From Certhia americana (taxonomy: Eukaryota; Chordata; Aves; Passeriformes; Certhiidae): DNA of 64,000 nt. Shown one piece after another: positions 1 through 14,435 of the stretch. The position numbers and the translations under genes were made by a program. Below the pieces are notes generated by a model that was not told the origin of the DNA, searched no databases, and worked only from the letters and a program-made list of their open reading frames with translations. The stretch is taken from positions 28,343,962-28,407,961 of the forward strand of contig CM031864.1 of the NCBI GenBank assembly GCA_018697195.1. The letters are read 5' to 3'. How positions within the stretch are numbered: position 1 is the stretch's first letter; every line of letters starts with the position of its first letter.

Positions 1-3000
1 TCTAGTGCATAGGATCAAAGATTAGTTGATTAAAATCCAATTTCAAAGCTTATTAACTTTTGAATGAGAAATGCTGCTATGGTGAGCTTACTCGGGCAGG
101 CTATTTCTAGCTTGGCAGAAGCGACTGGCAGGGAAAAACAGCTCTTTGCTTATCAGCACCCAGCTTAGACCCAGATGAGGCAAGAGGATTTCACCTCCTC
201 AGACCACTTTAAATCAAGACTAAATGAACAAAAGGACTTCCCTTAAGCTGGTTATTAAAACCAGCTGGGCATTTCCCCTTCATGCCACCACAGCTCATTT
301 GAAAACCACTCAGAGCCTTTGTGTTCTTTCGCTAAGTGACCCAAAATTCACTTCTCTGCATGGCATTCTGGTCAGGCTGGCAAGTGATAGCTCTGACAGG
401 AAGTCTTGATGTATCTTCAGCCCACAGTCTCCTTGCCCAAGGATCTCCTTGTCCTTACAGCAGCTGTAACCCCACCAGCTCTGTCCCACTACAAAAGGGG
501 CAGGAAACCCTGGCACTGCCAGCTGAGAGAGGTGACAAGCCAAGCTGAGATCAATTTGCCACAGACTCTTATCCTCAGGGACATAAATCCCAGCTCCTAA
601 CCTGAGACCCTTTCAAGTCTATTTTAAAGCATGTAACATACAGAATCCTGGAATCATTTAGGTTGGAAAAGACCTCTTAAAATTTAGGGTGCAGCTGTGT
701 CCTGGAGCTTTTGGGCTGAATACATTTCTTGTCCTAAAGACAAATGGGGCTTAAGAAATGCCTTTGGGGAGCCAGTTCACCTCATCACCCCCTGTTTGAG
801 CTAATCCTAATACTGCTTGTTGAGAGTTTCACAGCTTCTCTGCTCTTGCCCCGGCACAGCAACTACAAAGATGAGAACTGCAACACAGAATCCCACAGCA
901 AACTTTTTCTGGTGGAAAGAGCCCATTTCTCTCTCAGGTAGTGAGTTTTTCAGAACATCTCTCATCCAGGGTAACAGTATTTAGGACCATCTGTGCCCAA
1001 ACAATGGTTTGTCACCTCTTGTGCAGAAGGACTGAGTTTATCAGCTATTGACAGGGACTCACTGGTGTGTTGTGAAGGTGGCAGCTGTGAAGCACCAAGG
1101 TCTGTGTCTGACTGTTGTCCTGCTCGCAGTGAAACACATGATGTGTTCTCAAAATATGCCAGAACAAGAGGAGGTTAACACCAAAGCAGGGAGAAAAAGG
1201 CAATTCCTTCTATTGTACTTAAAAGAGGGGAAGCAGCAGGCAGTCTGGGCGACCAAGTTTGCTTTGAAGAGTAGTTGGTGACAGCCAAATGACAAATACC
1301 TTGTCTCTCTGGGAGGCACCTCAGTAGCTCCTTTCCTCTCTCCTGCTGTGCTCCAGGAATTGCAGACACACTGCCCAGAGCAGCATGGCTGAAGGAACTC
1401 CACTTTCAGACACAACTCTAAACAGCCATCGGATCAGCAAATGACACAGCAAACACTGACTTCTCCCTGGGTCAATTAAAACTTATCTTTAACCAAGAAA
1501 AAAGGAATACAGCCTTGCAACCTGCCTCCAGTACACATTAAGTATGCAGGAGCTCTTCAAAAGAATTCCTGCTCCTGCAGATCAGGCACAGGCTTTCAGA
1601 AGAAAATCAGTTATTTCCACACATCTTTTTGCAATGTTCAGCCAGGTTCCTGTTACACAGAGTGCCTCCAGGGGAGGAAGCAGTGTGGACAGCACAAACC
1701 AGAGGCCTCCCCCATCCCTGACAAACCCTGAGCATGTGATAATAGAGAGAAAAGGGTATAGCTGCAAACTTCACCTCCATATGGGCACAGCAGGGATCCA
1801 GCCTCTGAAACCAAGCCCACAGAAAACTTTGAACATAGAGAAAAAATGCTGGCATAGAAGTGTTTCAGTATAAGACCTCGCTGCTGGTGGTGAGGCCACT
1901 CTTGCCTTGGGGAAAGAGCATTGTGTTTCTCCCCTAAACTGTAGAGAGGTCAGGATGGAAAGGCACAGAAGTTTCTTCTATGAGTAAAATCTGTTTTTTA
2001 AACTACCTCATGAAAAGAGTCTGACTCTCCTGTTATTCAGCCCATGCCACTACACCAGCCCAAAGGGCTAAGGGTTCCCACACAGCCTGGGAAAGGGACA
2101 GGAGGTCAGCATGGGTTTAAGTGCCACCCCTGAGCTCCACCTTGCGCTCCCAAGAGCAGTAGCCCTGCTCTCTCCTGCAAGCCTACCTTGTGTATTCCAG
2201 CAGCAAGCTACAACTGAGCTGTAAAACAACACTTGGAAACAAAGGCAACACCAGATCAGCCAGGCGAATGCTGAGGAGAGGTGACAGTAACAAGGAAGGT
2301 TATGTTTAGCCTCACATCTGTGCTGTTTGGAAGCTCTCTTCACAGGGAAGAAAAAAAATAGCGGAAGAAAAAAATAGCTTAAGAATAAATCTTTTACTTG
2401 GAAAACATCCAGTCTGAGAATAAAACACAAGAGTTTAAGATAATGAGTAATTGAATGGAGAAAGATTGTCAAGCAGGCGAGGTCAAGATGAAGGAACACA
2501 AAGGAAGGACCACCAGTATAGGAAGGATTTGGGGAAAGCAGCCATCCTCAGGGCAGACAGGCATGCTCTGGCTGTCTCACCAGGATCACCTTCTGGAAGG
2601 GAAACAACAAAGCCCTGTGCTGCCTCCACTTTGCACAGACCGCACTCCTACAACAGGGGGAACCAGCTCCATTCTTCCCTGGGCTCTTCCATCCCAAAGC
2701 TCAGCAGAAAGTCACATGCCAGGCAGGAACTGGGAGCTACAGGTGGAGGAGGCCCAGTGTGGAAGACATGGAAAGTCACTGAACCTGGTTCTCAGTTTGG
2801 AGCCAGCCACTCTACATAGTATCCTAACATCACGGACTCCACCTACACCTCCTCTGAAATGCCCCAGTCCTTTCTTCTCTATCCTCACACAGCCCCACCT
2901 GAATCACATCCTACTGTGGCAGCAAGTGCCAGCACAGGAGTAGAAAGGCACACGCTGTTTGCTCAGGATCATTACAAGCACACATCATTGCAGGCACAGT

Positions 3001-6000
3001 CTCACTAGTCTTCCAGTGTCCCAGGAGCTAACACACCATGGCAGCAACAGGATTCTTCTCTGCCCACCCCAGTCCCAAGAAAGCAGCACCATACTTGGAT
3101 AAAATGCCAGAAAAGCAACCATCCAGACCACATAAACCAGCTCTAGACAGGCTTGCTAGGGATATTTACCCATCACTGCTTCAGTACCATGTGAGAGACC
3201 TGAGTCCCACTGCATTACAGGTGGTTGCAAATCCAATTTCCTTCCCCAAAAAACGAGGCATGTTTGCACCTGCCTCGACCCCCCTGCATCCTTCATAAGG
3301 ATGGAGCAACCCGCTGAGCAATGAGCTCAAAGCACACATGGCATTAATCCTCCATGTTCATATCAGAAATCCAAATCTCTAATTTACTTCATCCTGAAGT
3401 CACTTAAATGTAAGCATCACTCCTGGTCCTACTTCTGTATTTATTTTTCTGGTTGCAGATATAATTGTTGTACTAACGGTGCCTTAGTTGTGATTATAAA
3501 TACCCAATCTCCCATGCCTATGTATGTGCAGGCACGCATCCACACACGCTCATTCTTCTACCTCTTGAGAAATGGGTCTGTTCTGCTTTCTTCTGCTACT
3601 GATAAAATATTGATTAGGGAATTTGAAAATTTGAAATGATTTAGGAGTCCCTGGATGGGAAATGTAATGTACTGTGCCGGTCACATTATGAGCCATCCAT
3701 CACCTGTCAGCAAGCAGCAAGAAAGTGACAGAATCAATACAAACGTGTCTGAAGATGGGTTTAATTCATTTCCCTTCCCCCTCAGGCCATGGCTGGAGCA
3801 TCCCAGCCGGAGGAGGAGGAAGCTCAGTAACACCAGCCCAACCTCAATCCGCCCAAAGTGCAAGGGGGTTAACTTCTTCCTTGGCAGCCCAACCACATCA
3901 GGGCGAAGGTGGGTGACCTTGCCACACTCCTGGGGGAGCATGGCCAGGCCAGCCATCCAGGAATTGCTAAATCAGATGCTGAGGGCTGCATTCAGCTGCC
4001 CTTGTACCCAGAGATGCTCTGGGATACCTGCAACATCCATGTGGGTCACAGCACCTGCTCGGCTCCTACTTGAAGCTGCTTTGATTGACTTGGGTAGATT
4101 GTTATTTGTCCCTAAAACCTCCCCATGATGATAATCCTGGATGATAATTCCAGCCTGCCCAGCACATTTTATGCCATGAAATACTCCCATACATTAGTCT
4201 GCTTTCACAGCAGACAGTGTGAATCTCTCCTTGCTTCCCTACTTCCCTTTTCCATCACCCACCTTTAGTCAGCATGGCCTGATCCAGCTCCTAGTTACTC
4301 AGGCATTTGTTGTTCTTACTCTCACCAAGAGTTTTAAAATAAAATTTTAAAATATATATATATAAATAAATAAAGCAGGGGTGAGCAGAATCCATCTGTA
4401 GGGCAATACATCAGCCTCCTGCATTTTGCAGATGGATTCAATTGGCCTGTGATCCTATTTTGCAGATTCCCTTAGAGCACCGTAATTCATCCTGCAAGGC
4501 ATTTCAAATGGGACCAGTCAGAGCACCAGAGAAATGACAGGAGTTGGGCGCCCTGCCTTGTTCCCCAGGAGTAGTGAGGGTGACCAGGCAAGGCTATTGC
4601 TCATGTGTGATTAAAGCTAATTATTCCAGGGCACACTGCAGGAGGTGATAGCAGCACCAGGGCAGCTCAGACAAGGCCAAAAGAGTTCCCAAAAGCTGCT
4701 CCTTAACTCAAGCCAGCCCACTGTGGACTGTGTTAGGCAGCAGCATAAATCCTGGCTGTAGAGCACATAGTGTGGTACAAGGGATATTCCACAGCACAAA
4801 ACAACTTTTGACTTGCCAGCTGTTGATGGAACAGCCAACAGCCTGTTGGGTGGGAACAAGAGGATTTCCAAGCTTCCACCTTGACTGGCTCTTTGTCCTG
4901 ACAGAAGCCTGACAGACAATGCTCCCCTCTTCCCAACATCTTTCCAGGCTTCAAGGAGGTGGCACAAGTCAATGGATACAGGAACAAGAACTCATCTTCT
5001 GGGCAGGATGTTTCTGCTCTGTTCTTTGGCTGATGATGTGGCTTGCAGGTATGACTTCTTCAACAAAACTTCCTCATTTATTTTGATTTTAATTCCATTA
5101 TTTAATAGACTGCAAAGCCCTTAATGTGGGAGTCTCAACTACTTCGACTGTGCAATTCACTCCAGATACATCTCTTCTACCACACCATCCCTAATAGAAT
5201 CAATAAACAGTTTCCAAATCCAGCAGAAGTGCTCTATTTGCTGCCTAGTATACCATATAATCTTCTGCAGAGGTAGTATTGATCTTATTAAACCTTCAGC
5301 CATCGAGTCCTCCAATGTGTCTCAGCATTTGCTTTTCCAGCCCCACAGCAGCAAGACAGCACCAGTCTAGACTGACCCAGAGACAAAAGGATCAGTGCAT
5401 TCCTGAGAACAATTTAATAGTCAGTAGGGACATGGTTTTAGAATATTTAGTCAGAAGCAATATCCCATCTCAAAAAGAAATGTCTGAGTCATTTTAACTG
5501 TAAGGGACAGAAATTATGGACTAATTCAGGGTGTAACAGGTACTGAATGCTGAGTCCAGACGCAGCTCTGCTCATGGCTAATGGATTTTGCACAGTGAGA
5601 CTGGCTCAGGGCTCTCAGCTCATCGCTCCAGAATGCTTACAAGATTCACTTGCAGCCACTTAGCCAAATTTTCCTCACACGTTCTTAAAGGGAGAAACTC
5701 ATGAGATTATTTGCACCATCCTCTCCAAGCAAGCACCCCTTCCCACAGTGCAGAAACTGACTCCAGATGAGAGAGGAGAGGCTGTAGGAGGCTGGGCAAG
5801 GAAAGCAGTATTAAGATGCAAAGCACTGAACTGGAATTCTAAAAAAATTATATATATATACATCTGTATGTGCAGGTACATGAAGCTCACCTTTTGGAGG
5901 GAATGCAGCATAACAGTGTGCTGGGAAAGCAGAGGCATAGAGCACAGCCTAACCAGATGTTTGCCTGACAGAGCATCAGCACTGGGTTATGTTTCCAGGC

Positions 6001-8839
6001 TGCCCTGGCAGCGACATCCAAGGAGAGGACAGATGGCAGCTCCACAGCAGAGCATTAGGACCATGACTTGTGTCTTTCTTCTAGACAAGGCTTTGGTGCT
6101 GCCAGCTTATAGCAGGCACTGAAGGAAGGGGTGATAAGTGGCCACCGTCTGGCCCAGAGGCACTAGGGTGACAAGCAGAGGGGAGAAGGAGGCATGGCTT
6201 CTACCCCTTTGACATTTGTGCTGACCCAGTTTTGTCAGCCCCACTCCTCAGCCCATCCGTCACCCTGTTGGCTCCTGCTGGGGCCTCAGGACCTGCAAAC
6301 GTGGCTACACATGTTGGATTATTTGTCTTCTCAGGTTCTTGGGACAAGGGGGCTGACAACCTTGCTCTCACAAAGCAGAGCCCTAGCATATCCCCAGAGA
6401 GAAGACAGGGAATAACCCCAGGGAATAAGAGAACATCAAAACCACATGGCTCTCAGTTTCCCAGGGAAAGGCAAAGCATCAATACAGCCTGAGAAAGGAA
6501 ATCTTTGCAAGAAGTACATGGGGAAGAACTGTGAAAGCTGAAGCTTTCTCTCATCACCTGTCATCTTTCCTTAGCCAAGAGTAAGTTGCTTCTGTAACAG
6601 GCAGGGAACATCCTCACTTTCAGCACTGACATTTTAAGCCTTGTCCTGGGATGTGCCCAGGCTGGGAGACCTAAACTACTCCTGCACCAACCCCAACTAA
6701 TCCTACAGTCTTCAAGAAGCCACATCATTGTTCTCGAAACCAGCCACCCACTCACACACACTGCTATGAAGAGGAAGAAACACTGATTCAATAGCACAAA
6801 GAAGTCACCCAAACCTACTTAATGCCCACACATCCTGAAAGCAGCAGGTAGGGACCTGGATCTCTCTGTGCCAGAGGAAAACCAGGATATATACAACAGC
6901 TCATCAAGGTGCTGAAAGCACCAGGCATAGAGGTGAGATGACTAAGAATTGTACTACAAGTCCTCAGAACACATCAGTGGGATGTCACATCATTTTATTC
7001 CACATAAAAACAGCTAAAGAAGTGTCCTTTATTATTTATACTCCCCACATCGCCAAACCAACACTCCTCCAGCCAGTGCAAGTATTTTCAGTGCACACAT
7101 ACACCCAGGCTGTGCATCAAGGCAGCTCCTGACTTCCCACATAAGCTGTTTTTAGGCAGGGATCTCCATGTGAGCGATTATAATGCAGCTTATTACTGTC
7201 ACCCAAAGCTGCCCACCTGCCCTGCTAACACCTCCAGCAGAGCAGGATCCCAGCCAGCACCAGTTCCAGGACCTTCCCCAGCTGTTCAGGACACAGTCAG
7301 AAGGTAGAGACTGAGCCAAGTCTTTGTAAAATGGAGCATGTCGTAGGTGGGGAGGAGGGGAGACAGCTCTGAGCAAGTAATTTCAATTGCCTTGAGAAAA
7401 CAGGTTGTTAAAATGATAGAAATAAATGGGCTGTTTGGGAAGCCTCAGAAACACTTTCAGAGAAAGCTTCCAGGTAGCAACATTGATTGCAAACACTTAT
7501 TAACTACTCCTTCATATCAAAGAGATGTGATGCACATGTTTACAAATTTTGATACATTTTATTAATCCCACTTAACTGTTTGGTTCTCTAAACCTTCCCA
7601 GAAGACCCCTCACCAAGCAACTCCCTGAACACAGCTTCCACTTCTGCACAGGCAGGCATGGGCACCAGAGGAGTTGCTCAAGATCTGCCTGTACCGAGGA
7701 ACACATGGTACCAGTGTTAGACCCAAGATGGCTCTTTTGATCCCAGTCTCTCAAAAAAGGAAGGTCTCACTTCAGAAGATGTGTGAAAAGGTCACACACC
7801 CACCTTTGTCCACTCATTAAAGTCGTCAGCCAAGAGATTGTAGGTCCCTCTAACTTAGCCTCCTGTCTCCTACAGAAACTGGCAAAGAACTGAAGAAAAG
7901 GCGGAAGGTGGAGGAATTTTCCCAGGATGATTCTCCAGCTCCTAACAGCCCAGCACTTACAAACTCCCAAGCTGTAAATTGCTTCAGGGCTGTGTTTAGG
8001 CCCATCATCAAGAGTTATCTGCCATGAAATTGCCAAGTTCCTTTTTTAAAGGCTCATGATATTTTTTGGCCACCACGACATCCCAGGACAACATATTTCC
8101 AAGGCTGAATTAGTTCACACACACACAGCAGGTAAAAAGCTGTTTGATTTAAACCTGAAGTCCATTATTTTCTTACCCTGCAGGAAACAATTACCTTCTA
8201 ATCATCTTCTTGGGTGATTTTATCCATGTCTCAAGTCCTCCTTGTTGATGCTTTTCCCAAGCTGGTGGGTCCTGACCTCGGCTACCCTCAAATGGAAGCT
8301 GTGACACCAAGTTATATAAAGCACGGCTCCTTGCTCTTGCCAACATCTTCTCCAGCAGCAGTGTCAGCATGAGTGATGTCCTGTGCTAGGACAAGTGTTC
8401 TCCTCTGGGGCTCCTCCCTGGAGCTGCTCTTCCAGTGGAGAATCTGAAGGTCTGTTTATTTTAAGCAGGCTAGAGAGAGGCACAGGCAGAAGATGGGTGA
8501 GGAGTATCCCTGCCTCAGGTCACTGCTTCAGTAAGAGATAGGATTTCCCTCTGAGAAAGCCTGTGCCAGAGGGATGCACAGATTGTCACCTCCTGGCCAC
8601 TTGGGCAGGAGTTTCTGCCCAAAGAAGAGGCATCATGCTGATGGCCAGATTCCTGCAGGCTTCCACAGCCTCCATCACCCTGCTGGAAGAAGGTCCTACC
8701 AGCCCTTCTCCAGTAATCCTGCCTGAGGACTGCAATGTCCCAGCTAGAAACAACCCTCTGAGTACACAAGAAGCACAGGGATGCTGGTATGATCTGCAAG
8801 CTCCACCTGCCACAGATATCACAGGCAGTCCACCAACAC
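1..8839. other. Gene-free stretch (no exon recognised)
   Basis: I see no recognisable exon here on either strand. Open frames are short, lack family resemblance and are not flanked by splice sites that chain together. The stretch holds a CR1 3'-end scrap near 642-690, an A/T-rich simple tract near 4338-4376 and a short (AT)n run near 5844-5860. A TATATAAAG string near 8313 has no recognisable gene behind it. Base composition is ordinary for bird intergenic or deep intronic DNA. Confidence 0.5.
642..690 (-). repeat. CR1 LINE 3'-end fragment
   Basis: The bases read like the reverse complement of a CR1 3' terminus: an AGAATCCTGGAATCATTTAG stretch followed by GGTTGGAAAAGACCTCT. The element is therefore on the - strand and strongly 5'-truncated. 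Confidence 0.75.
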
Positions 8840-9645
8840 ATATGGTTTTCAGAAGGTGAAAACCCCGGTGTGCTGCTCTTGGGGGTTGGGTTTCTTTCTT
8901 ATAGAATTTTTTCCCATAAGTTGCTAGGCAACTAATAATTGGATACTTATTGGCACTTGTGGGTACTTGAGAAAACAAAGAGGTGGCCAAGCCCAGGGGG
9001 AAGGAGGGCATCTGGTGGCATTTTCTCCGATCCAGGAAATTTTTTTCTCTCCGAGGGACAAAGATACCGCGGGATTTTGTGGCAGGTAAAGGACGGGGCT
9101 GAGACAGCTGCTCGCTCGGCATCAGAGGGACGGCAAGCTCAGCCCTGAGGACCTACCACCATCTGCTACCCCGGGAATTCTGAACCGCGCCTCTCCCTGC
9201 CCAGCTGGGACCTGCTGCCCCGCGGCCGCTGTTTCTTCGCTTTTGCTCTGGGTTTTCTCCACGTTGTGTCCGTCCCACAATTCCTGCCTAGTCAGGACGT
9301 TTCCCGCAGCTCCAGCTACCGAGCTTCTGATGCATCTCGTCCAGCACCCCGGGACTTTTGCTCACTCCGGCCGCCTGTAGACCGTGAACTGCACTGAAGG
9401 GGAAAGTGTCTGCGGCAAAGAAAACCGACTGGTTCTGTTTGGGGTTAATGCCATAGTTATTGTTGTTCTGTTTGCCTTGTTATACTTGCTCTACACACTA
9501 GTAAAGAAACTTATTCCTATCCTCATATCTTTGCCTTAGAGCCCCTAAATTTCAAAATATAACAATTTGGAGGGAGGAGGTTTTGCATTCTCCATTCCAA
9601 GGGAATGTTTTTCCCTAGCAGACACCTGTCTTACAAACTAAGACA
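8840..9645 (+). mobile_element. Solo LTR of an endogenous retrovirus (songbird ERV type)
   Basis: About 0.8 kb of atypically GC-rich sequence runs from a GGTTTTCAGAAGGTGAAAACC start to a CAAACTAAGACA end. The order of blocks (GTTGCTAGGCAACTAATAATTGG, a GC-rich centre near 9060-9390, GCCTTGTTATACTTGCTCTA, TTTCAAAATATAACAATTTGG, then GCAGACACCTGTC) matches my recollection of LTRs common in songbird genomes. The 3' terminus ends in CA; the expected 5' TG terminus looks mutated. No gag, pol or env sequence is adjacent, so it is a solo LTR. The family name is inferred. The CpG-rich centre should not be mistaken for a host promoter. Confidence 0.65.
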
Positions 9646-12600
9646 GCTGCCAAGTCATGGATTCTTCATCATTAGCACCTTCCCTGAGAGTGCTGTAGCA
9701 CGGCTGGTGTTTGCAGGAGAAAATAGGAAATATCCCCTCTCCACATCCAGTTGCTACAGAACACTTCATCATAACAGGAGTCCAGGGCAGAGCCCAAAGC
9801 CAGAGATTCACAGGTACAAACTGACAGGCACAGTAAATCCCACGGCCTGCAGTCCCCAGCAAACACCTCCTACCAGCTCAAGCACTGGAAAAGCAGTTAC
9901 ACCTTTCTATACACATTGCCTCGGTGCTGTGATTTTCATACCACTAAAGAGAGGGGGTTGCAGCAACCAGGTGTGTTTGGGCCTTCAGCACTTCTGCAGG
10001 GCCACAAAATAGAACCAAACTCTGCCTCAAAAGCTCAAGTCACATGTGGGCCAAACACAGGCTTACATCTCAGCCACACACCTTCCACAGACATTTTTGC
10101 CAGATAAGCAATTCATCAGTCCAAGAATGCCATACACTGCATAGCTCAATCCTAATCCAGCACCTGCAAATGCCACTGAGAGGTAGAACAGAGGATCTCT
10201 GTCACCAGCAGTCAAGCGCACACAAAGCTTTGGGCTTGTCTTTTCCCAGGCATTATTTCTCCCACAGAGAGAATGCAGTGGAAGGACTTTTCAGACACAC
10301 AGACCTCATCCCTCCCTCACTGCAACTGTGTGGTCCCAAGGGCCTTAATTATCCAGCTTCCTCCTTGCAGGGAGCTGCTCTCTGGGAACATTTGCATGTT
10401 CGACTTCTCTGGACAAGTTCTGAGGCAGGCAGCTAATCCTCTCCCAGGTCTCAATGTCATATCAATTTTCCCATTCGAAGCTGAGCTCTCTCCATCAGGG
10501 GTTTTAAACTAATGAGACGTACTGAGGCCTTCAACTCTGGGAATATCAAATGCAGTGGGATTCAATTTCGTTTGATTTTCCTGTGGTTTTCCCTTTGTAA
10601 TTAACACCAGACAGCATGCAACTTCTCTTCATCCTACCGCTGGATACCATCTCCGCTCAAGACAAACATGTCAGGAAAGGTTATGCTTCTACTCTATGCT
10701 GCCAAAAGCGTAGTAATTTTTTTTTTTGCTTTCTTCCCCCCAGCACAAATATAATCCACATCCTTAAGGTACTATTCAGACCCTTAAATCTCCAAGAGCA
10801 GTGGCACAGATCCCTCAGGGTTCACAGCCCCTCCTACTTCTTACTCATATGGATTATGCTCCAGAAACACTGGTGCATGGGCACAAGCTCTGGAAGGATT
10901 TAATGGGTGAGTCTTTCCTAAAATCCTTAGAAGGCTGAGGATCTCCAATGTGCCCTAGCAAAGATGAGGAAGTATGAATCATAGAATCATTAAAGTTGGA
11001 AAAGACCTCTAAGACTATCAAGTCCAACTGTATCTGTTTCCATGTGCATCCTTTCCAAAGGCAGTCCAGTAGTATTTCTACTACAGCAGGTTTTCCACAC
11101 TGCTAAAACACAACAGCTGGCACTGACCATCGGCTTGGAGATCACACAAGCCAATATTCACTTTAAAAAAAAAAAACAAACTAAACTAGCTCACTTGTGC
11201 CACATCTCGCAGGACTGCAAGAAAGGCAATACTCCATTTGATCAGAGCAGTTTGGAACAGTCCCTCAGTGTAGCAAGGGGCTACACAGCAACATAACATG
11301 GTGCAAAAACCTGATCAGCAAGTGGCAGCTCCTACAGGCAGTGTTATATGAAGTTTTGAGGGAGAATGTGTATCTTTTAGACACTGCCAACATCCTGTGG
11401 CCTCGATCCAGCAGAAATCCCTGCAGAAGGGCTCTCCTGCAACATCTCTAGACAGAGAACACCTGAGGCAGGAAAGGAAGACACTGCTCTAAGCAAAAGC
11501 AGATCAGATCTGCATTACATCAAGAGTGAAGCAGATCCTTCTCCATAGTTCGAAAAATAAAGGTCACCAACCATCTACCTCATACACCTTGACCCTGGAC
11601 TCTCACTGAAGGAACTACATAAGGGTTCAGAGCAGGACCTGAGGTTCTCTCTGCCATTCATGCACATATATTAAATATACTCTTTTGAAAGGCACAGCAT
11701 ACTGTGTGACATAGTTCAAATTAGCATGTAAAACACCTCATTTTTCAATGAAAAAACTGTTTTATTTACAAGAACTCAGTTGTCAAAAACTTGACTTTTC
11801 TACACAGAATAGCAGAAGCTAGAAGGGACTCACCTGGATTAATGCAGTCTGCAAATTTAAAATCATGCTCTTCCTTTAGATAGCCACATCCTATTTCTTA
11901 TAGTGATTTCTATACCAACAGCCCTAAATGACCATTTCAAGATATGTTGCATTGCATCTCCTCTTGCCCCTGTTCCACCTTGGAAAGCATTTAGATTCCA
12001 TTAACTGGACCATTTGCCATCTGAAGCTGCATCCAACAAACTCTCCCAAGCATGGATGTTTGAAGGATGAATCCCACCCCTGTTGATGCTCACAGTATTG
12101 TATCCCTGCTTTGGAAAACACCAGCCCAGCCTCTTGCTGCTGTGCCAGGAGCTTGCAAGTTCCAAGTGTGAATCAGCACCTCAGAGCAGAGTTCAGCAAC
12201 ACTTTATTATCACTCTATCACAGAGCTCCCCACATTGCCTGGCAGCTCCAAATGAGCCCTCCATGCTGTGACAGCTCCAGGACCACCGAGGTTTCATCAA
12301 TATTCATGTCCCAGTGACACTCTAGAGAGCAATGGAAGCTCATTTTCACCAGCAGATCATTAAACAAAGGGAAACGAGTGACCTTGCAAGACCAGCTGCG
12401 TCACTAATGTCACCAGGAGCTGAAAGGACAGAGAGAGGGTCATCACCCAGCACTACTTTTAATAAATAACAGCTCTAAATGAGCATGGCCTTGCCATGCC
12501 CAGTGGGACCCATGTGAGACTGGAAGCATCACTGACAAAGATGCCCAAACGGCAATGTCAGGCACAGCAGTGCCTCCTCTCAGCAACCCTGACCAGGGGG

Positions 12601-14435
12601 ACACTGCTGGAAGAAGCAATATCCAGCAAAACAGGGTTGTAAATCTGAATTAAATTGCTGTTTCAGGCACAGTTAGCCCAGTGCAAGGAACACACACAAC
12701 TCTCTCCCAGGGCAGTAGCATTTAGGAGCACCCCAGGGCTTCCAGGAATGCTGCATCTCAGCTCAGGGTGTTTAGCAGAGAGCTTCCCCAGACTTCACTA
12801 CAGCACTCCACATGCAGAGACTGCATTACAAACCCTAATTGCTGACATCCATCACGTTAACAATTAGCATCATGTTAATACATTTCCACTGCTCTCAGGA
12901 GAGGATGGAGAAGGAAAAGGGAGTCTTAGTCCCAGTTTACCTCGAGTTCACTGGGAGGCCACAAGAAAGCAACCCCCAGGAAAACTTTCCACATAACCAA
13001 GTTGCTCAGGATATTCCCAACCTCTGAAAAAACCAAAGCCCCACAGGAAAAAATCAGCTCCTTCAGCCCTCCTAATCCAAGCAGACAGCTGCCCCACCTC
13101 CACGTTCCCAAATACAGAATGTAGCTAAGGGAAAATCACCTCTCACCAAAAACAAGACAACCCCAGGGGTGGAAGACGCCACTGACTCTTTTTTCTTAGT
13201 TCTTTAACTTATACCCAACTCAGGTGCATCAGTTAAGGCTGATTCAGCCTCAAACTCTTCTGTGACCCTTGACCTCTAAACGTCCAAATGTGGTATCAGG
13301 AGTGTAACAGGCAAGCAAAGAACCTCCTGTACCCCCCAAGCATGGCTGCATATCTAAGTCTAATGGGATTTGCAGCACACGTTACTTCAGAAACATTTTG
13401 CTGTTTGATGCCTTACAGCCTCAGGGAGATGAAGCCTAGAGTCAGAAATCAAAAATCTGTGGCATAAATCTAAAATCTAAGGATTTATTTCTAAAATTAT
13501 TTGCCAGATCTGCAACTTCCACAAGCTAGAAGTCCCCTGTATTTATCATTTTCCTCTGAAAAAGAGATTGCCTGAGTAACAGGATAGACCATGTTCAGTC
13601 TTGGAAGAGCAGGATGTCTAAGGCCTGAGGCAAGACATTTGCACACTCACACCCCTTTAAACCAACCCAAAGGACCATAAGGCAGCAAAAAGCCTCTGCC
13701 AGGCCAAAAACCAATATACTGACCCCCACAAAGAGCTGCCCAAAGTGTCCTCCAGGTGGGACTGAGGAACATAAAGTTATGTAGGTGCACAGCTGCAGCA
13801 CATATAGCTGTGAGGACACCCAGCAATATGGGCATCTCTCCCCCTGCACCCACAGAGGCAGAAACATCCCAAATTTAGGTGCCCATCCCCAGGAAACCCA
13901 ATGTAATTGTGTGCTGCAGTCAGGCAGACTCAACCCAGCAGAGCACCCTGGGCTCAGCCAGTCACTTCCAGCTCTGTGGTCCCGCGAGCCAAGAAACCCT
14001 GGAAGAAGGGACAGGCAAGTGACAGCATCTGGAGCTGCCCACACAGGGGGACCCGAGTCTACATCGGCCTTGATACCCCGATATTATTAAAAGCCAGCAG
14101 TCCCTACAGTGTGGGTCTGGGGGCGTTAAAGCCATCCACACATTCACCCACCACCACCAGCTCCCATAGCAGCTCCCTGGAGCTGCCCAGGGCAGCCTTG
14201 ACTCCACCTCACAGCCTGCAACCGATAGGGTCTGGACACCGACTTGGATCAATGGGGCACGAACCCATGAGTGGCCATAAGCTCACATCCCTTCACGAGG
14301 GGATCCCCACCCCACAGCCCATCACAGGCAAGTTTCTGCCCCACAGTCCTTCAGATCAAGATCACGACCCCACAGCCTGTCACGGGCAGGTTTCAGCCTG
14401 CCCACCACAAAGGTTTGTGGCCTCAGTTCCGAACA
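9646..14435. other. Gene-free stretch (no exon recognised)
   Basis: No exon with homology or chained splice sites is visible. A CR1 scrap lies at 10976-11040 and a short A tract at about 11165-11176. Near 14300-14400 a CCCCACAGCC-CATCACAGGCAAGTTTC block is repeated once in diverged form (CCCCACAGCCTGTCACGGGC). Long open frames at 13595-14044 (-) and 13907-14479 (+) overlap each other and look like chance frames in GC-rich sequence. Confidence 0.45.
10976..11040 (-). repeat. CR1 LINE 3'-end fragment
   Basis: AATCATAGAATCATTAAAGT followed by TGGAAAAGACCTCTAAGA is the reverse complement of a CR1 3' end. It belongs to the same variant, with GAAAAGACCTCT, as the copies at 642 and 33105. Confidence 0.8.

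Noticed and set aside
3038..3298. 86-codon + frame beginning MAATGFFSAHPS
   Set aside because: Plausible-looking start but no recognised homologue, no splice partners and unremarkable codon pattern; probably chance.
8310..8400. TATATAAAG with downstream GC-rich sequence as a gene promoter
   Set aside because: No first exon or donor consistent with a known gene follows, and the GC-rich part belongs to the LTR.
8586..9122. 178-codon - strand frame
   Set aside because: It crosses the 5' boundary of the solo LTR and shows no family resemblance.
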